Shown: piece by piece, positions 44,038-52,981 of the stretch
Numbering within the stretch: position 1 is the first letter of the stretch
Layout: each line of letters opens with the position of its first letter
Assembly: GCA_963817885.1 (NCBI GenBank)
Contig: CAWFQE010000002.1
Span: 1,054,001 to 1,118,000, forward strand
Direction: 5' to 3'
DNA length: 64,000 nucleotides
DNA from: CAVOHU01 sp963817885
Lineage (GTDB): Bacteria; Acidobacteriota; Vicinamibacteria; Vicinamibacterales; JAKQTR01
Made by a program: the position numbers and the translations under genes
Notes under the pieces: generated by a model
Database searches by the model: none
What the model saw: only the letters and a program-made list of their open reading frames with translations
What the model was told of the DNA's origin: nothing

Positions 44038-45678
44038 CTACTTGCGAACCGGGGCCTTGGTCTCTTCGTAGAATCGCTGCTGGTCGCGAACCGCCTCCGC
44101 CACGATCTGGCCGGGCGTGAGGATGGTCGGCGTCAGCATGATGACCAGGTCCGTTTTCCTCTTCTGCCGATTCTCGCCCCGGAACAGTCCCCCGATGAGC
44201 GGGACGTCCCCGAGAACGGGCACCTTAGTCTTCTCGACTGATGCACGTTCCTGCATTAGACCCGCGATGACGATTGTCTCGCCCTCGTGCACTCTCACCA
44301 GGGTGTCGGTCTCCCTGACGCTGATGATGGGCACCGTATCGCCGAGCCGGGACGTCGCCTGCCCGGTCCGCTCGGTGATGCTGGGCGTGATGCTGAGGTG
44401 GATGATGCCGTCGGCGCTGATCTGAGGCGTGACGCTCAGCGACACGCCTTCGTTGATCGAGCGCGGCGTGACGCTGGTTTGCAGAATCGCGCCGGTGGTG
44501 GCGTCAACCTGCGTGAACGTCTCGAAATAGACGTCCTGCGTGCCGACCCGGATCACGGCGGGCTCGTTGTTCATGGCGACGACCAGGGGGCTGGCGAGCA
44601 CGTTGACCTTGCCCTGCGTGGCAAAGGCACTGAGCACGCCCTTGAAGTCGCGGATGTTCAGCCCCATCGTGAAGGCGCCGGTGGTCGATCCTGCCAGGCG
44701 CTGGGTCATCGTGGCGCTGTTGGCGGCCACCCGGAACACGGCATCCCAGTTGATGCCGGCCGAGAACTCGTCGCGGAGCTCGACTTCGACGACCTTCGCC
44801 TGAATCTGCACCTGCCGGAGCACGCGCGTTTCAACGGCTTCGAGGTACGCCGCCACCCTGTCGAGGCGGTCCGGGTAATCCGTCATCTGCAGCAGGCCGG
44901 CCTTCCGATCGAGGTTGTACTTGCCGTCCGGCGACTCGAGGGTATCGAGCCCCTTGGCGAGCTCCTCGAACATGTCCGTGCCGTCGCTTGCGTACGAGGT
45001 CGCCATGCCGCCGCCCAGGCCGGTGCCAATGCCGCTGTTGCCGCCATACTGCGACCCGCCGACACCCATGCTGCCGCCAAGCCCCGAACCCACGGCGTTG
45101 TTGCCCACGCCCTGAAGCCCGCCCGAGACGCCGCGGCTGCCGCCCCGGCGCGTCGCCACGTAGTTGATGTTGAAGATGCGCGTCTGGAGCTGCTTCTTGA
45201 AGACGCGCAGGATGTTATCGCGCATCGTGAAATCGAGGCCGAGCGGCCGGAGGATGAGTTCCAGCGCCTGCGTCATCGTCACGTTCTTGAGTTCACCGGT
45301 GAAGGTTCCGTCCACGTCAGGGTCGGACACGACGCTCAGATTCGTATCGCGCACCAGCAGGAGCAGCAGTTCGCGGACCGCGACCGGCTCCGAGAAACTG
45401 AGCGACATCGCCTGCTCGGCCTCCGGGGAGCGCTCGCGCTCCTCGAGCTTGCTGGTGGCAATCGCGGGGAGGGTCGGAACCTGTTGCCCGATGCCGAGGC
45501 GCTGTGGCGCAGGCTGCTGCGAGGCGGGAGGCATCATCACCGGAACCCCGGAACCGGCCGGCCGCTGAGGTTGTGCCTGGTTCTGCGACTGTGCGAGCAG
45601 CGCCTGGCCTGCTCCACCGACGAGCAGCAGCCCGGAGAATGCCACCATCACCGCCGCTTTTCTCACTGTGGTTTCCAT
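44038..45678 (-). CDS. Outer-membrane secretin (PilQ/GspD/MshL-type)
   Basis: From ATG 45678 the protein has 546 residues: a signal peptide (about 1-30), a Gln/Pro-rich linker, a secretin/TonB short N-terminal domain (about 110-180), and a glycine-rich insert with repeated GSG/GGS units (about 195-240). An N1-type domain and the C-terminal secretin barrel follow, with VNVLASPLVVAMNNEPA, VSLSVTPQIS and VPVLGDVPLIGGLFRG. It would form the gated outer-membrane channel for the pilus or pseudopilus. An in-frame extension to 45831 lacks signal-peptide sense. The exeA and TPR genes follow in the same direction, forming an outer-membrane module. Confidence 0.93.
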   Translation of the reverse strand: METTVRKAAVMVAFSGLLLVGGAGQALLAQSQNQAQPQRPAGSGVPVMMPPASQQPAPQRLGIGQQVPTLPAIATSKLEERERSPEAEQAMSLSFSEPVAVRELLLLLVRDTNLSVVSDPDVDGTFTGELKNVTMTQALELILRPLGLDFTMRDNILRVFKKQLQTRIFNINYVATRRGGSRGVSGGLQGVGNNAVGSGLGGSMGVGGSQYGGNSGIGTGLGGGMATSYASDGTDMFEELAKGLDTLESPDGKYNLDRKAGLLQMTDYPDRLDRVAAYLEAVETRVLRQVQIQAKVVEVELRDEFSAGINWDAVFRVAANSATMTQRLAGSTTGAFTMGLNIRDFKGVLSAFATQGKVNVLASPLVVAMNNEPAVIRVGTQDVYFETFTQVDATTGAILQTSVTPRSINEGVSLSVTPQISADGIIHLSITPSITERTGQATSRLGDTVPIISVRETDTLVRVHEGETIVIAGLMQERASVEKTKVPVLGDVPLIGGLFRGENRQKRKTDLVIMLTPTILTPGQIVAEAVRDQQRFYEETKAPVRK

Positions 45679-45906
45679 CGTCGTCGTTCCTCGCCGCGTC
45701 GAGGCGGCGGCCGGTAGTTGCCTTTGAAGCGCTGACACGGTCGAGCCGGGGCCGGGACCGTGGAGAGGGACGACACCCTCGCCGCCGATGGTCCTTTCCC
45801 GCTGGCCTGTTTGTCGGTGGATCCGCTTCAAGACCTTAGAGTTGCGGGCGATCGCGTGCAGAAGTGGGCACCCTGGGGAACTGGCCTGCGCCCGCGGTCG
45901 GACCCG

Positions 45907-47415
45907 CTAGCGCCGGGAGCGCACGTACTGCACGATGCCGGCGAGGAGAGGAATCAGAGGCAGCAGTCCGAGATTGACGACGTACATCAGGAGGCGCGTG
46001 CGCTCGGTGAATTCGGTGCGGCGGTTCTCGCGGTCGAGCACGCTCACGATGCGCGCCTCCTCCTGCCCTGCCAGCCACGCCACGGTGCGAACGAAGAAAT
46101 CCCGGTTGCCCTGGCGGCTGAGATAGCTGTTGGAGATGAAGTCCGAGTCGCCGAAGACGACCAGCCTGGTCTCGCTGCTGAGAGGCGGCGGTGCGCCCTG
46201 GGGCGGGCGAGGCGCGGTCAGCCAGGATGCCGCGATGGCGAGTGCGAACGGACCTCGCCGGTCGCGGCCCTCGCGAAACACGGTGGACTCTCTCACCAGG
46301 TCGACGCGCTCGAAGCTCTGGCGGCCGCTCCACGCAATCACCCTGGACTGGTCCTCCGAGGTGAGCGCGACGGCCCGGTCGTACAGCGTGGCGACCCCGA
46401 ATCCGCGCGTGATCGGGTGGTCGCCGTACGCAAGCGCAAGCGGCGTTTCGGGCGATCCGCCCACGGCCTGCGCCGCTGTGCTGCCCTCGATCACCACCCC
46501 GGTGCCGGTCGTGACCGAGAACTTCTTCAGCCACTCGACGATGGCCGGTGTCGGCACCGGATCGATGAGCAGCGCGAGGCGCCCGCCCCTGGCGAGGTAG
46601 CGATCGACCCGTGCAAGCTCCGAAGGCGGCACCTCGGTCTTCAGGCCCGCGATTACGAGGGCCGCGCATCGGGAGGGCACCTCGCCTTCGAGCAACCCAA
46701 TCGAGTCGACGCCGAAGTTCGAGGCGGTCAGGACCGCAGCCAGGCGTGAGAGCCCGGCCCCGCTCTGGTCCGGGATGTCGCGTTCGCCGTCGCCGCTGGC
46801 AAAACAGATGACCGGCTCGACCTCGCTCGTCGCCTGCACGATCGCCGTCGCGAGCGCGGACTCGGTCGCCCGCTCGACCTTCCTGAACTTGTCCCCGGCC
46901 TTGACGACGATGGTCCCGGGACGAAGGACCCCGTACTCCCGGGCCTCCTGCGGTGCCTGCTCCGCGTCGACGAATCTGGTCCGGAGCCGGCGCGAGTGGC
47001 TGGCAAAGGTCGCCAGCATGTTGCCGATCGCGGGATCAGGATTCCGGCCGAACTGGGCCAGCGTCACATCCTGCTTCAGCCCGGACAGGATCGCGTTGGT
47101 CTCAGGGGTGAGGGTGTTCCGGCCGGACTCGGTCCAGTCGAACTCCACCTGATGCAGGAACGCGACGGCGTTGATGCCTCCCAGCACGGCCACCAGCAGC
47201 ACGATCGACAGCGCCGTGTTCATCGCGTAGACGCCGCCGGGCTCCGCGAACCACTCCCGGACTTCGCGCCAGTTGGCGGCGACGCTGATCGCGATGATCG
47301 CGGCGCCTCCGAGGACCAGCAGGATATCGGTCGCGTCCCACATCCCGACCACCGCGGACCTGACGGCACCGACCATCAGCAGCAGGGCTCCGGGCAGGTA
47401 CGAATACTTCTTCAT
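45907..47415 (-). CDS. GldG-like ABC transporter auxiliary protein
   Basis: This 502-residue protein has two or three N-terminal TM helices, a large extracytoplasmic domain and a C-terminal TM helix (about 475-495) before a basic tail. TESGRNTLTPETNAIL, near residue 100, is the start of the GldG/ABC-type Gtr1-like fold, and VFGDSDFISNSYL lies near the end. Family members accompany GldA-type ATPases and GldF-type permeases. ATG 47415 overlaps the permease stop by ATGA. In Bacteroidota this trio is tied to gliding; in other phyla the cargo is unknown. Confidence 0.85.
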   Translation of the reverse strand: MKKYSYLPGALLLMVGAVRSAVVGMWDATDILLVLGGAAIIAISVAANWREVREWFAEPGGVYAMNTALSIVLLVAVLGGINAVAFLHQVEFDWTESGRNTLTPETNAILSGLKQDVTLAQFGRNPDPAIGNMLATFASHSRRLRTRFVDAEQAPQEAREYGVLRPGTIVVKAGDKFRKVERATESALATAIVQATSEVEPVICFASGDGERDIPDQSGAGLSRLAAVLTASNFGVDSIGLLEGEVPSRCAALVIAGLKTEVPPSELARVDRYLARGGRLALLIDPVPTPAIVEWLKKFSVTTGTGVVIEGSTAAQAVGGSPETPLALAYGDHPITRGFGVATLYDRAVALTSEDQSRVIAWSGRQSFERVDLVRESTVFREGRDRRGPFALAIAASWLTAPRPPQGAPPPLSSETRLVVFGDSDFISNSYLSRQGNRDFFVRTVAWLAGQEEARIVSVLDRENRRTEFTERTRLLMYVVNLGLLPLIPLLAGIVQYVRSRR

Positions 47416-48197
47416 GATCGCTTGAACCGGATCGACTCGACCGACCGCTGCGCGAGGAACAGGCCGAGCCCGACAACCGACAGGAAGAAGGTGATGTCGG
47501 TCACCCCCACCAGCCCGCGGGCCGAGTTCTGCTGGTGCAGGCCGAGCGACAGATAGTTCAGGACGTTGTCCCAGTACGGATGGCTCGTGGAAGATCCGGC
47601 GTCCAGAAAAGACAGGGTGAGCAGCACGCCGTAGGTGCCGATCGCCGAGACCAGCAGGCTCTCGCACAGCGACGAGATGAACAGCCCGAGCGCGACGTCG
47701 GCGCCGATGAGCAGCAGCAGCCCGAGGTACCCGCTGGCGACCACGCCGGGCTCCCACTCGCCGCCCTGGATCAGGAATGCCATCATCGGCGAGGTGAACA
47801 GGAGCATGAGGATGCCGAGACCGAATGCGCCGGCGAACTTCCCGCCGATGACCTCCCAGGCGCGGACCGGCGAGGTCACCAGCAGCTCGAGCGTCCCCTT
47901 GCGCCGTTCCTCGGCGATGAGGCCCATCGTGAGCAGCGGCACGACCAGCATGACGAGGAACGCCTCGTTGCGGAAGAAGTCGCCGAGCACCTGCGTCGGC
48001 ACGTCGATCTGGAAATCGGACCGGCCCGTCTTCTGAAGCTGGGCATCGAGCTGCGCGGCGGTCCGCACGTAGTAGGTGAGCATGTTCGAGAAGAACACAC
48101 CCGACACGAACGTGAACACCGCAACGGCCGCGTACGCGATGGGGGACACGAAGTAGGAGCCGAGCTCGCGGCGCGCGATCGCGATCAGGTGGCGCAT
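47412..48197 (-). CDS. ABC-2 type permease (GldF-like)
   Basis: This 261-residue permease of the ABC-2 family has six membrane helices. The N-terminal RHLIAIARRELGSYFVSPIAYAA and the mid-protein EERRKGTLELLVTSPV amphipathic motif are characteristic of GldF and related exporters. It lies 8 bases after the ATPase gene and overlaps the GldG-like gene. Together the three encode a complete Gld-type exporter. An in-frame start at 48365 is rejected because it would overlap the ATPase gene by 160 bases. Confidence 0.92.
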   Translation of the reverse strand: MRHLIAIARRELGSYFVSPIAYAAVAVFTFVSGVFFSNMLTYYVRTAAQLDAQLQKTGRSDFQIDVPTQVLGDFFRNEAFLVMLVVPLLTMGLIAEERRKGTLELLVTSPVRAWEVIGGKFAGAFGLGILMLLFTSPMMAFLIQGGEWEPGVVASGYLGLLLLIGADVALGLFISSLCESLLVSAIGTYGVLLTLSFLDAGSSTSHPYWDNVLNYLSLGLHQQNSARGLVGVTDITFFLSVVGLGLFLAQRSVESIRFKRS

Positions 48198-48205
48198 GGA
48201 TGCCT

Positions 48206-49162
48206 TCAGTCTTTCCCGTCTTCCCGCGTCAGCTGCAGGAAGATCTCCTGGAGCGACAGCGACTGCCCCGCCAGCGCGAGCAGGCGCCATCCCCTGGACA
48301 CGACCAGCGCGGCGGCCTCGGCACGAAGGTCGGTGCCGACCGGGCTTTCCAGCCTGACCTGCCACGTGTCGTCCGGCCCGGGCCCGACCTGGACCGGCCC
48401 CGCGCCTGCCAGGGCCGCAAACGCCTCGCGGATTCGATCGACGGCGCCGCCGCCCCCGGGCACGGAGAACTCCAGGCTCACGATCTCCTGGGCCCTCAGG
48501 CGCCCGCCGAGGTTGGCCGGCGTGTCCACGGCCAGGATGCGGCCGCGATTGACGATGATCACGCGGTCGGCGACCTCGCTGACTTCAGGCAGGATGTGCG
48601 TCGACAGGATGACGGTGTGCCTGCCCTTGAGCTCGGCGATCAGGTTCCGCACATCCGCCCGCTGCCTGGGATCGAGGCTGGAGGTGGGCTCGTCGAGGAT
48701 CAGCACGTCGGGCTCGTGCACGATCGCCTGCGCGAGGCCCACGCGCTGCTTGAACCCTTTCGACAGGTTGCCGATGCGCTTGCCTGCCACCTCGGTCAGC
48801 TGGGCGCGTTCGATCGCCAGATCGATCGCGGCGCGCCGCCGCGAGGACGGCACGTCCTTCAGCTCGGACACGTATCCGAGGTAGCCGCGAACGGACATTT
48901 CCGGGTAGAGGGGCGGGTTCTCGGGCAGGTAGCCGATTCGACGCTTCGCCTGGATCGGGTCGTCGTAGAGATCGAATCCTCCGACGCGGATCCGGCCCTT
49001 GCTCGGCGGCAGGTAGCCGGTGACCATCCGCATCGTCGTCGTCTTGCCCGCGCCGTTCGGGCCAAGAAAGCCAAGCACTTCGCCCGCCTCGACCTCGAAG
49101 GTGAGGTCGTCGACGGCCACGTGCCGGCCGTACTTCTTGGTGAGATGAGAGACAGAAATCAC
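48206..49162 (-). CDS. ABC transporter ATPase (GldA-like)
   Basis: This 318-residue ATPase has Walker A GPNGAGKTTTMRM, signature LSKGFKQRVGLAQ, Walker B LILDEPTSSLDP and a STHILPEVSEV H-loop. The regulatory C-terminal extension of about 90 residues is typical of ABC-2 exporters such as GldA and NatA. It is the first gene of the three-gene Gld-type operon. The upstream gap carries a 38-bp tandem repeat. The transported substrate is unknown. Confidence 0.94.
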   Translation of the reverse strand: MISVSHLTKKYGRHVAVDDLTFEVEAGEVLGFLGPNGAGKTTTMRMVTGYLPPSKGRIRVGGFDLYDDPIQAKRRIGYLPENPPLYPEMSVRGYLGYVSELKDVPSSRRRAAIDLAIERAQLTEVAGKRIGNLSKGFKQRVGLAQAIVHEPDVLILDEPTSSLDPRQRADVRNLIAELKGRHTVILSTHILPEVSEVADRVIIVNRGRILAVDTPANLGGRLRAQEIVSLEFSVPGGGGAVDRIREAFAALAGAGPVQVGPGPDDTWQVRLESPVGTDLRAEAAALVVSRGWRLLALAGQSLSLQEIFLQLTREDGKD

Positions 49163-49212
49163 GACGTCGTGTTATCGGCAGCGGGGCAACCGGGCATTAG
49201 CAGCGGCCTCGA

Positions 49213-49288
49213 GCCGCCAGCTTGCCCTGAGCGAGTCCGCGAGTCGAAGGGCCGCCAGCTTGCCCTGAGCGAGTCCGCGAGTCGAAGG
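49213..49288. repeat. 38-bp perfect tandem duplication
   Basis: Two identical 38-bp units lie head to tail (49213-49250 and 49251-49288) between the Gld ATPase gene and the next membrane protein. Each unit contains CCCTGAGCGAGTCCGCGAG and ends CGAAGG, close to REP-like intergenic motifs found in assemblies of several phyla. Confidence 0.85.
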
Positions 49289-49303
49289 GCCAGCCGAGCG
49301 AGA

Positions 49304-49804
49304 TTACTCCGATTGCGTGATCTCTGCCGGAGGCAGCTTCCGTTTGAAGAGCACCGCGCCAAGCAGCCCGCCGAGCGTGGAGAAGATGGCCCCGGCGAGC
49401 AGCATGAAGAGAAAGCCGAACGCGGCCTTCAGGACGGTCCCGGTCGTGCCGCCCATGTTCGAGATCAGGCTGCGCATCTCCTCGGGCACGTCCTGCGAGG
49501 ACTCGACGAACTGCTGGACGAAACGCTGTTGAACGGGCCCGAGCAGAAGGTTGATGGGCAGCGAAATCAGGGTGAAGAGGACCGCCCCGAACACGCCTGC
49601 GATCAGGCCGCACATGGCTCCCTCGCCGCTGCTGATCACCACGCCCGGCGGCGCGTTCGACTGGAAGACATACGCGGCCACCATGCCGCCGCTGATGACC
49701 CAGATGCAGCAGCAGTTCGCCACGTTGATGAACGGCAGGGCCGACAGAACGCCCATCGTCGCCCCGCCCCACAGCGCCGCCGCGAGCATCGAGTTCGGTT
49801 TCAT
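49304..49804 (-). CDS. Small membrane protein with four hydrophobic segments
   Basis: From ATG 49804 (GGAG eight bases upstream) the protein has 166 residues. Hydrophobic stretches lie at about 7-30, 32-48, 58-90 and 128-155. The first contains the cysteine cluster NCCCIW and a glycine-rich turn, and the third SGEGAMCGLIAGVFGAV. A cytosolic or periplasmic segment (about 92-125) is polar and Gln/Glu-rich. No family was recognised with certainty; it resembles DUF4199-like or other small four-TM proteins only in layout. It lies alone between the Gld locus and the inositol phosphate synthase gene. Confidence 0.65.
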   Translation of the reverse strand: MKPNSMLAAALWGGATMGVLSALPFINVANCCCIWVISGGMVAAYVFQSNAPPGVVISSGEGAMCGLIAGVFGAVLFTLISLPINLLLGPVQQRFVQQFVESSQDVPEEMRSLISNMGGTTGTVLKAAFGFLFMLLAGAIFSTLGGLLGAVLFKRKLPPAEITQSE

Positions 49805-49948
49805 GGGTGTGCTCCGCCGCAGGGTCACTCCGCGGGGGCTTCCAGCGTTCCGGCGCCCGGTCGTGTTGCCGCGTCCCGGCTCCGTCCTTTGGGTCAGCTC
49901 AACACGCGATGAGCCGATCGAAGGGCGGGGCCGAGCCGCGCTTACAGC

Positions 49949-51262
49949 CTAATCGTAGTACTCCGCACCCAGGTGCGTGATCAATTCCTCGCCCTTCAGG
50001 AAGCGCAACGTATTCTTCAGCTTCATCGACTGGATGAACAGGTCGTGCTCCGGGTAGAGATTGGCTCCGTGCATCGGGCTCTTGAAGAAGAACGAGAGCC
50101 ACTCCTGGGTGCCGCCCCATCCGGCCCGGCGCGCCAGGTCGAGGAACAGCACGAGGTCGAGCACGATCGGCGCCGCCAGGATGCTGTCGCGGCACAGGAA
50201 ATTGATCTTGAGCTGCATCGGATAGCCCAGCCACCCGAACAGGTCGATGTTGTCCCAGCCCTCTTTGTTGTCGCCGCGGGGCGGATAGTAATTGATCCGC
50301 ACGAGGTGGCACAGATCGCCGTAGAGGGTGGGATACAGGTTCGGCTGGAGGATGTAGTCGAGGACCGACTTCTTGCTCTCTTCCTTCGTCTTGAACGACT
50401 CCGGATCGTCGAGCACCTCGCCATCGCGGTTGCCGAGGATGTTGGTCGAGTACCAGCCTTTGACGCCCAGCAGGCGCGCCTTCAGTCCAGGCGCGATCAC
50501 CGTCTTGAGCAGGGTCTGGCCGGTCTTGAAGTCCTTGCCGGCGACCGGCAGCTGCTGCTCGTGCGCCAGGTCGATCAAGGCCGGCACGTCAATGGTGAGG
50601 TTCGGCGCGCCGTTGGCGAACGGGACCCCTTCCTTCAGGGCCGCGTACGCGTACACCATCGAAGACGGAATCGAGAACTCGTTGGCGAGCAGGGCCTGCT
50701 CGAACGTGTCGATCGTCTGGTGCGCCGCGGACTCGGTCATGAAGATCTCGGTGCTGCCGCACCAGATCATGACCATCCGGTCCAGGCCGTTGTCGCGCTT
50801 GAACGCCCGGATGTCTTCGCGCACCTGTTCTGCCAAATCGCGCTTGGTCTTCCCCTTCTTGACGTTCGGGCCGTCGAGGCGCTTCACGTACTGCCGGTCG
50901 AAGACAGCCTTCCATGGCTTGATCGCCTGGAGCTCCGGCTTCAGCTGATCGAGCAGCTTCTCCTCGAGCACGCCGGCATGCTTCGCCGACTCGTAGCAGT
51001 TGTCTTCGAAGATATCCCACCCGCCGAACACGATGTCATCGAGCGCGGCGAGAGACACGAAATCCTTGACCAGCGGAGTCCGTCCCTCGGTGCGCTTGCC
51101 GAGGCGGATGGTCCCCATCTGGGTCATCGATCCGATTGGCTTTGCGATTCCCTTCCGAATGGCCTGAACTCCGGCAATGAACGTCGTGCTGACGGCGCCA
51201 AGTCCGACCAGCATAATGCCGAGTTTTCCCTGCGGTTGGGCGATAGCTTGTGGTTGTTTCAC
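49949..51262 (-). CDS. Inositol-3-phosphate synthase
   Basis: This 437-residue NAD-dependent enzyme converts glucose 6-phosphate to 1L-myo-inositol 1-phosphate. Motifs include GLGAVSTTFIAG (NAD-binding, near residue 21), GGWDIFEDN, VMIWCGSTEIF, and the C-terminal half with AGKDFKTGQTLLKT and GWYSTNILGNRDGEVL, characteristic of myo-inositol-1-phosphate synthases. The start is a GTG at 51262. An extended -10-like TGATATAGT sits about ten bases upstream, which would make the mRNA nearly leaderless. Inositol phospholipids occur in some Acidobacteriota; use in lipids or compatible solutes is inferred. Confidence 0.94.
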   Translation of the reverse strand: MKQPQAIAQPQGKLGIMLVGLGAVSTTFIAGVQAIRKGIAKPIGSMTQMGTIRLGKRTEGRTPLVKDFVSLAALDDIVFGGWDIFEDNCYESAKHAGVLEEKLLDQLKPELQAIKPWKAVFDRQYVKRLDGPNVKKGKTKRDLAEQVREDIRAFKRDNGLDRMVMIWCGSTEIFMTESAAHQTIDTFEQALLANEFSIPSSMVYAYAALKEGVPFANGAPNLTIDVPALIDLAHEQQLPVAGKDFKTGQTLLKTVIAPGLKARLLGVKGWYSTNILGNRDGEVLDDPESFKTKEESKKSVLDYILQPNLYPTLYGDLCHLVRINYYPPRGDNKEGWDNIDLFGWLGYPMQLKINFLCRDSILAAPIVLDLVLFLDLARRAGWGGTQEWLSFFFKSPMHGANLYPEHDLFIQSMKLKNTLRFLKGEELITHLGAEYYD

Positions 51263-51523
51263 GGGGTAGAACTATATCACGCTGGAATTTCGATCGCCTC
51301 CACTCGAAAGCCACAACCGCGAGCGTCACCGGGAGGCACCGCTGCGGCGCCTCCGCGCCCTCCGCCCGCCTCAGGCCGACATCGATCTCGCAGCGCGGCC
51401 GGCCCTGTCCGGCCGGCTCAACATTCGCGCTCACCCTTCGCGATATTGCGGACCGCACCTCAGGCGGAGTATCGTCAGCCGCCTCGCTGCTGTGACGCCC
51501 CGGATCACGTCGGGACTCGAGCC

Positions 51524-52981
51524 ATGACTGCAATCCTTCCCGCGCGCCGCCGCTCCGCGATTCACGTCCTGCTGGTCATCCTGGTCTCGCTGCTGATCAA
51601 CCTCGTGCTGTTCGTCTCGGTCGCGCGGAACAATCCCGAGTACCTCCTGGATTACCGTCTCAACGACAACCCGGACGCCGTCCAGTATGTGCAGCTCGGC
51701 GAGAATCTCTGGTCCCGTGGCGTCTATTCGCGTCAGCCGTCCCCGCCGTACGCGCCGGACATCCTTCGCACGCCGGTGTATCCGGTCGTCGCGGGAGCGG
51801 TGGAATCGGCCTTCGGCGTGATCTGGCCGCTCTACCTGCTGCAGATCGCCCTCTCGACGCTCACCGCGGCGTTGGTCTACATCGTCGGAGCCCGGCTATT
51901 CGGACGGACCGCGGGTCTCTCGGGCGCCCTGCTGTGCGCATTCGACCCGATGCTGGCGGTTCTCAACCTGGAAGCGATGAGTGAGCCGCTCTACCTCCTG
52001 CTCGTGTCTCTTGGAACCCTGCTCTGGGCGAAGCAGCTGGCCGAGGCCGACGATCGGCCCGGAGGCCGGATCCTGACCGGCGTGATCGTCGGTCTCGCGA
52101 TCCTGACAAGGCCCAGCGGATTCTACCTGCCGATCGCGCTTGGCATTCTCGAGCTGCTGATACGGCTGACGCCCGGACGAAGATTCCACCTGCGCGGGGC
52201 GTTGACCGTCGTGCTGGCCTCCTACCTCACGGTTGCTCCGTGGATCGTGCGCAACTACGCGCTGTTTCAGCTGCCCCGCCTGACCACCGCCGACACCATC
52301 AACTTGCTGTACTTCGCCGGAGCCGGCGTCTACCAGGTGCGCGACGGCATCGACCGGGAAACGGCCCAGGCCCGAATCGCCGCAGACTTCAGGCTGCCGA
52401 CGCTGGTCGAGTCCAACAATCCGTGGGTGAGTGGGCTGGACATCGCCTCCACCGATGCCAGCGAGCGGCGGGCCGCGCGCACGATTCTCCTCGGCAACCC
52501 GGGCGCACTGCTGCGTTCGTCTGCGAACGGGGTCCTTCGTGCGTTCCTGGCGCACAACGCCGGCCTTCTGGCCCGCATGATGGGCGGGCAATGGACTGGC
52601 GGAAACCTGGATCGGATCTGTACCGGAGATTTCGCGGCCGCCCGCCGCTCGGTCGGGGAATCCGGCACGCTTGCGGTTGCCGTCATGATCTCTGAACTCG
52701 GCATCGTGGCGCTCGAGGTTGCCTTGTCGATCGTCGGGCTGATTCTCGTCTGCAGACGCCCGGGAGTGAGCGAGGCAGGCCTGATGATCGGCGGTGCGAT
52801 CGCGTATCACGTGCTCACCATTCTCATCGTCGGGCCCGACGCGTACTCCCGCCATCGCGCACCCGCAGTGCCGCTGCTGTGCCTGCTCGGCGGCTTCGCC
52901 GTGTCGAGATTCAGGGAATGGAGCGGCCGGAACGATCACCCGGATCGTGCTGCGATGCACGGCGGGCAGCCTTCGGCTTGA
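51524..52981 (+). CDS. Membrane glycosyltransferase, GT39/ArnT-like
   Basis: This 485-residue polytopic protein has about 10-11 membrane helices. It has a large first extracytoplasmic loop with NDNPDAVQYVQLGENLWSRG, the aspartate-bearing loop of PMT/ArnT-type enzymes, and a Pro-rich DILRTPVYPV segment. Such GT-C enzymes move a sugar from a polyprenyl-phosphate donor to lipid or protein on the outer side of the inner membrane. It is divergent from the inositol gene and converges with the VanZ gene, overlapping it by 71 bases at the 3' end. Donor and acceptor are unknown. Confidence 0.85.
   Translation: MTAILPARRRSAIHVLLVILVSLLINLVLFVSVARNNPEYLLDYRLNDNPDAVQYVQLGENLWSRGVYSRQPSPPYAPDILRTPVYPVVAGAVESAFGVIWPLYLLQIALSTLTAALVYIVGARLFGRTAGLSGALLCAFDPMLAVLNLEAMSEPLYLLLVSLGTLLWAKQLAEADDRPGGRILTGVIVGLAILTRPSGFYLPIALGILELLIRLTPGRRFHLRGALTVVLASYLTVAPWIVRNYALFQLPRLTTADTINLLYFAGAGVYQVRDGIDRETAQARIAADFRLPTLVESNNPWVSGLDIASTDASERRAARTILLGNPGALLRSSANGVLRAFLAHNAGLLARMMGGQWTGGNLDRICTGDFAAARRSVGESGTLAVAVMISELGIVALEVALSIVGLILVCRRPGVSEAGLMIGGAIAYHVLTILIVGPDAYSRHRAPAVPLLCLLGGFAVSRFREWSGRNDHPDRAAMHGGQPSA

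Noticed and set aside
49213..49288. CRISPR-like array
   Set aside because: Only two directly adjacent copies without spacers; a tandem duplication, and no cas genes are present.
49973..51523. N-terminal 500+ codons of a plus-strand frame joined to the GT39-like gene
   Set aside because: This part is antisense to inositol-3-phosphate synthase; the true glycosyltransferase start is ATG 51524.
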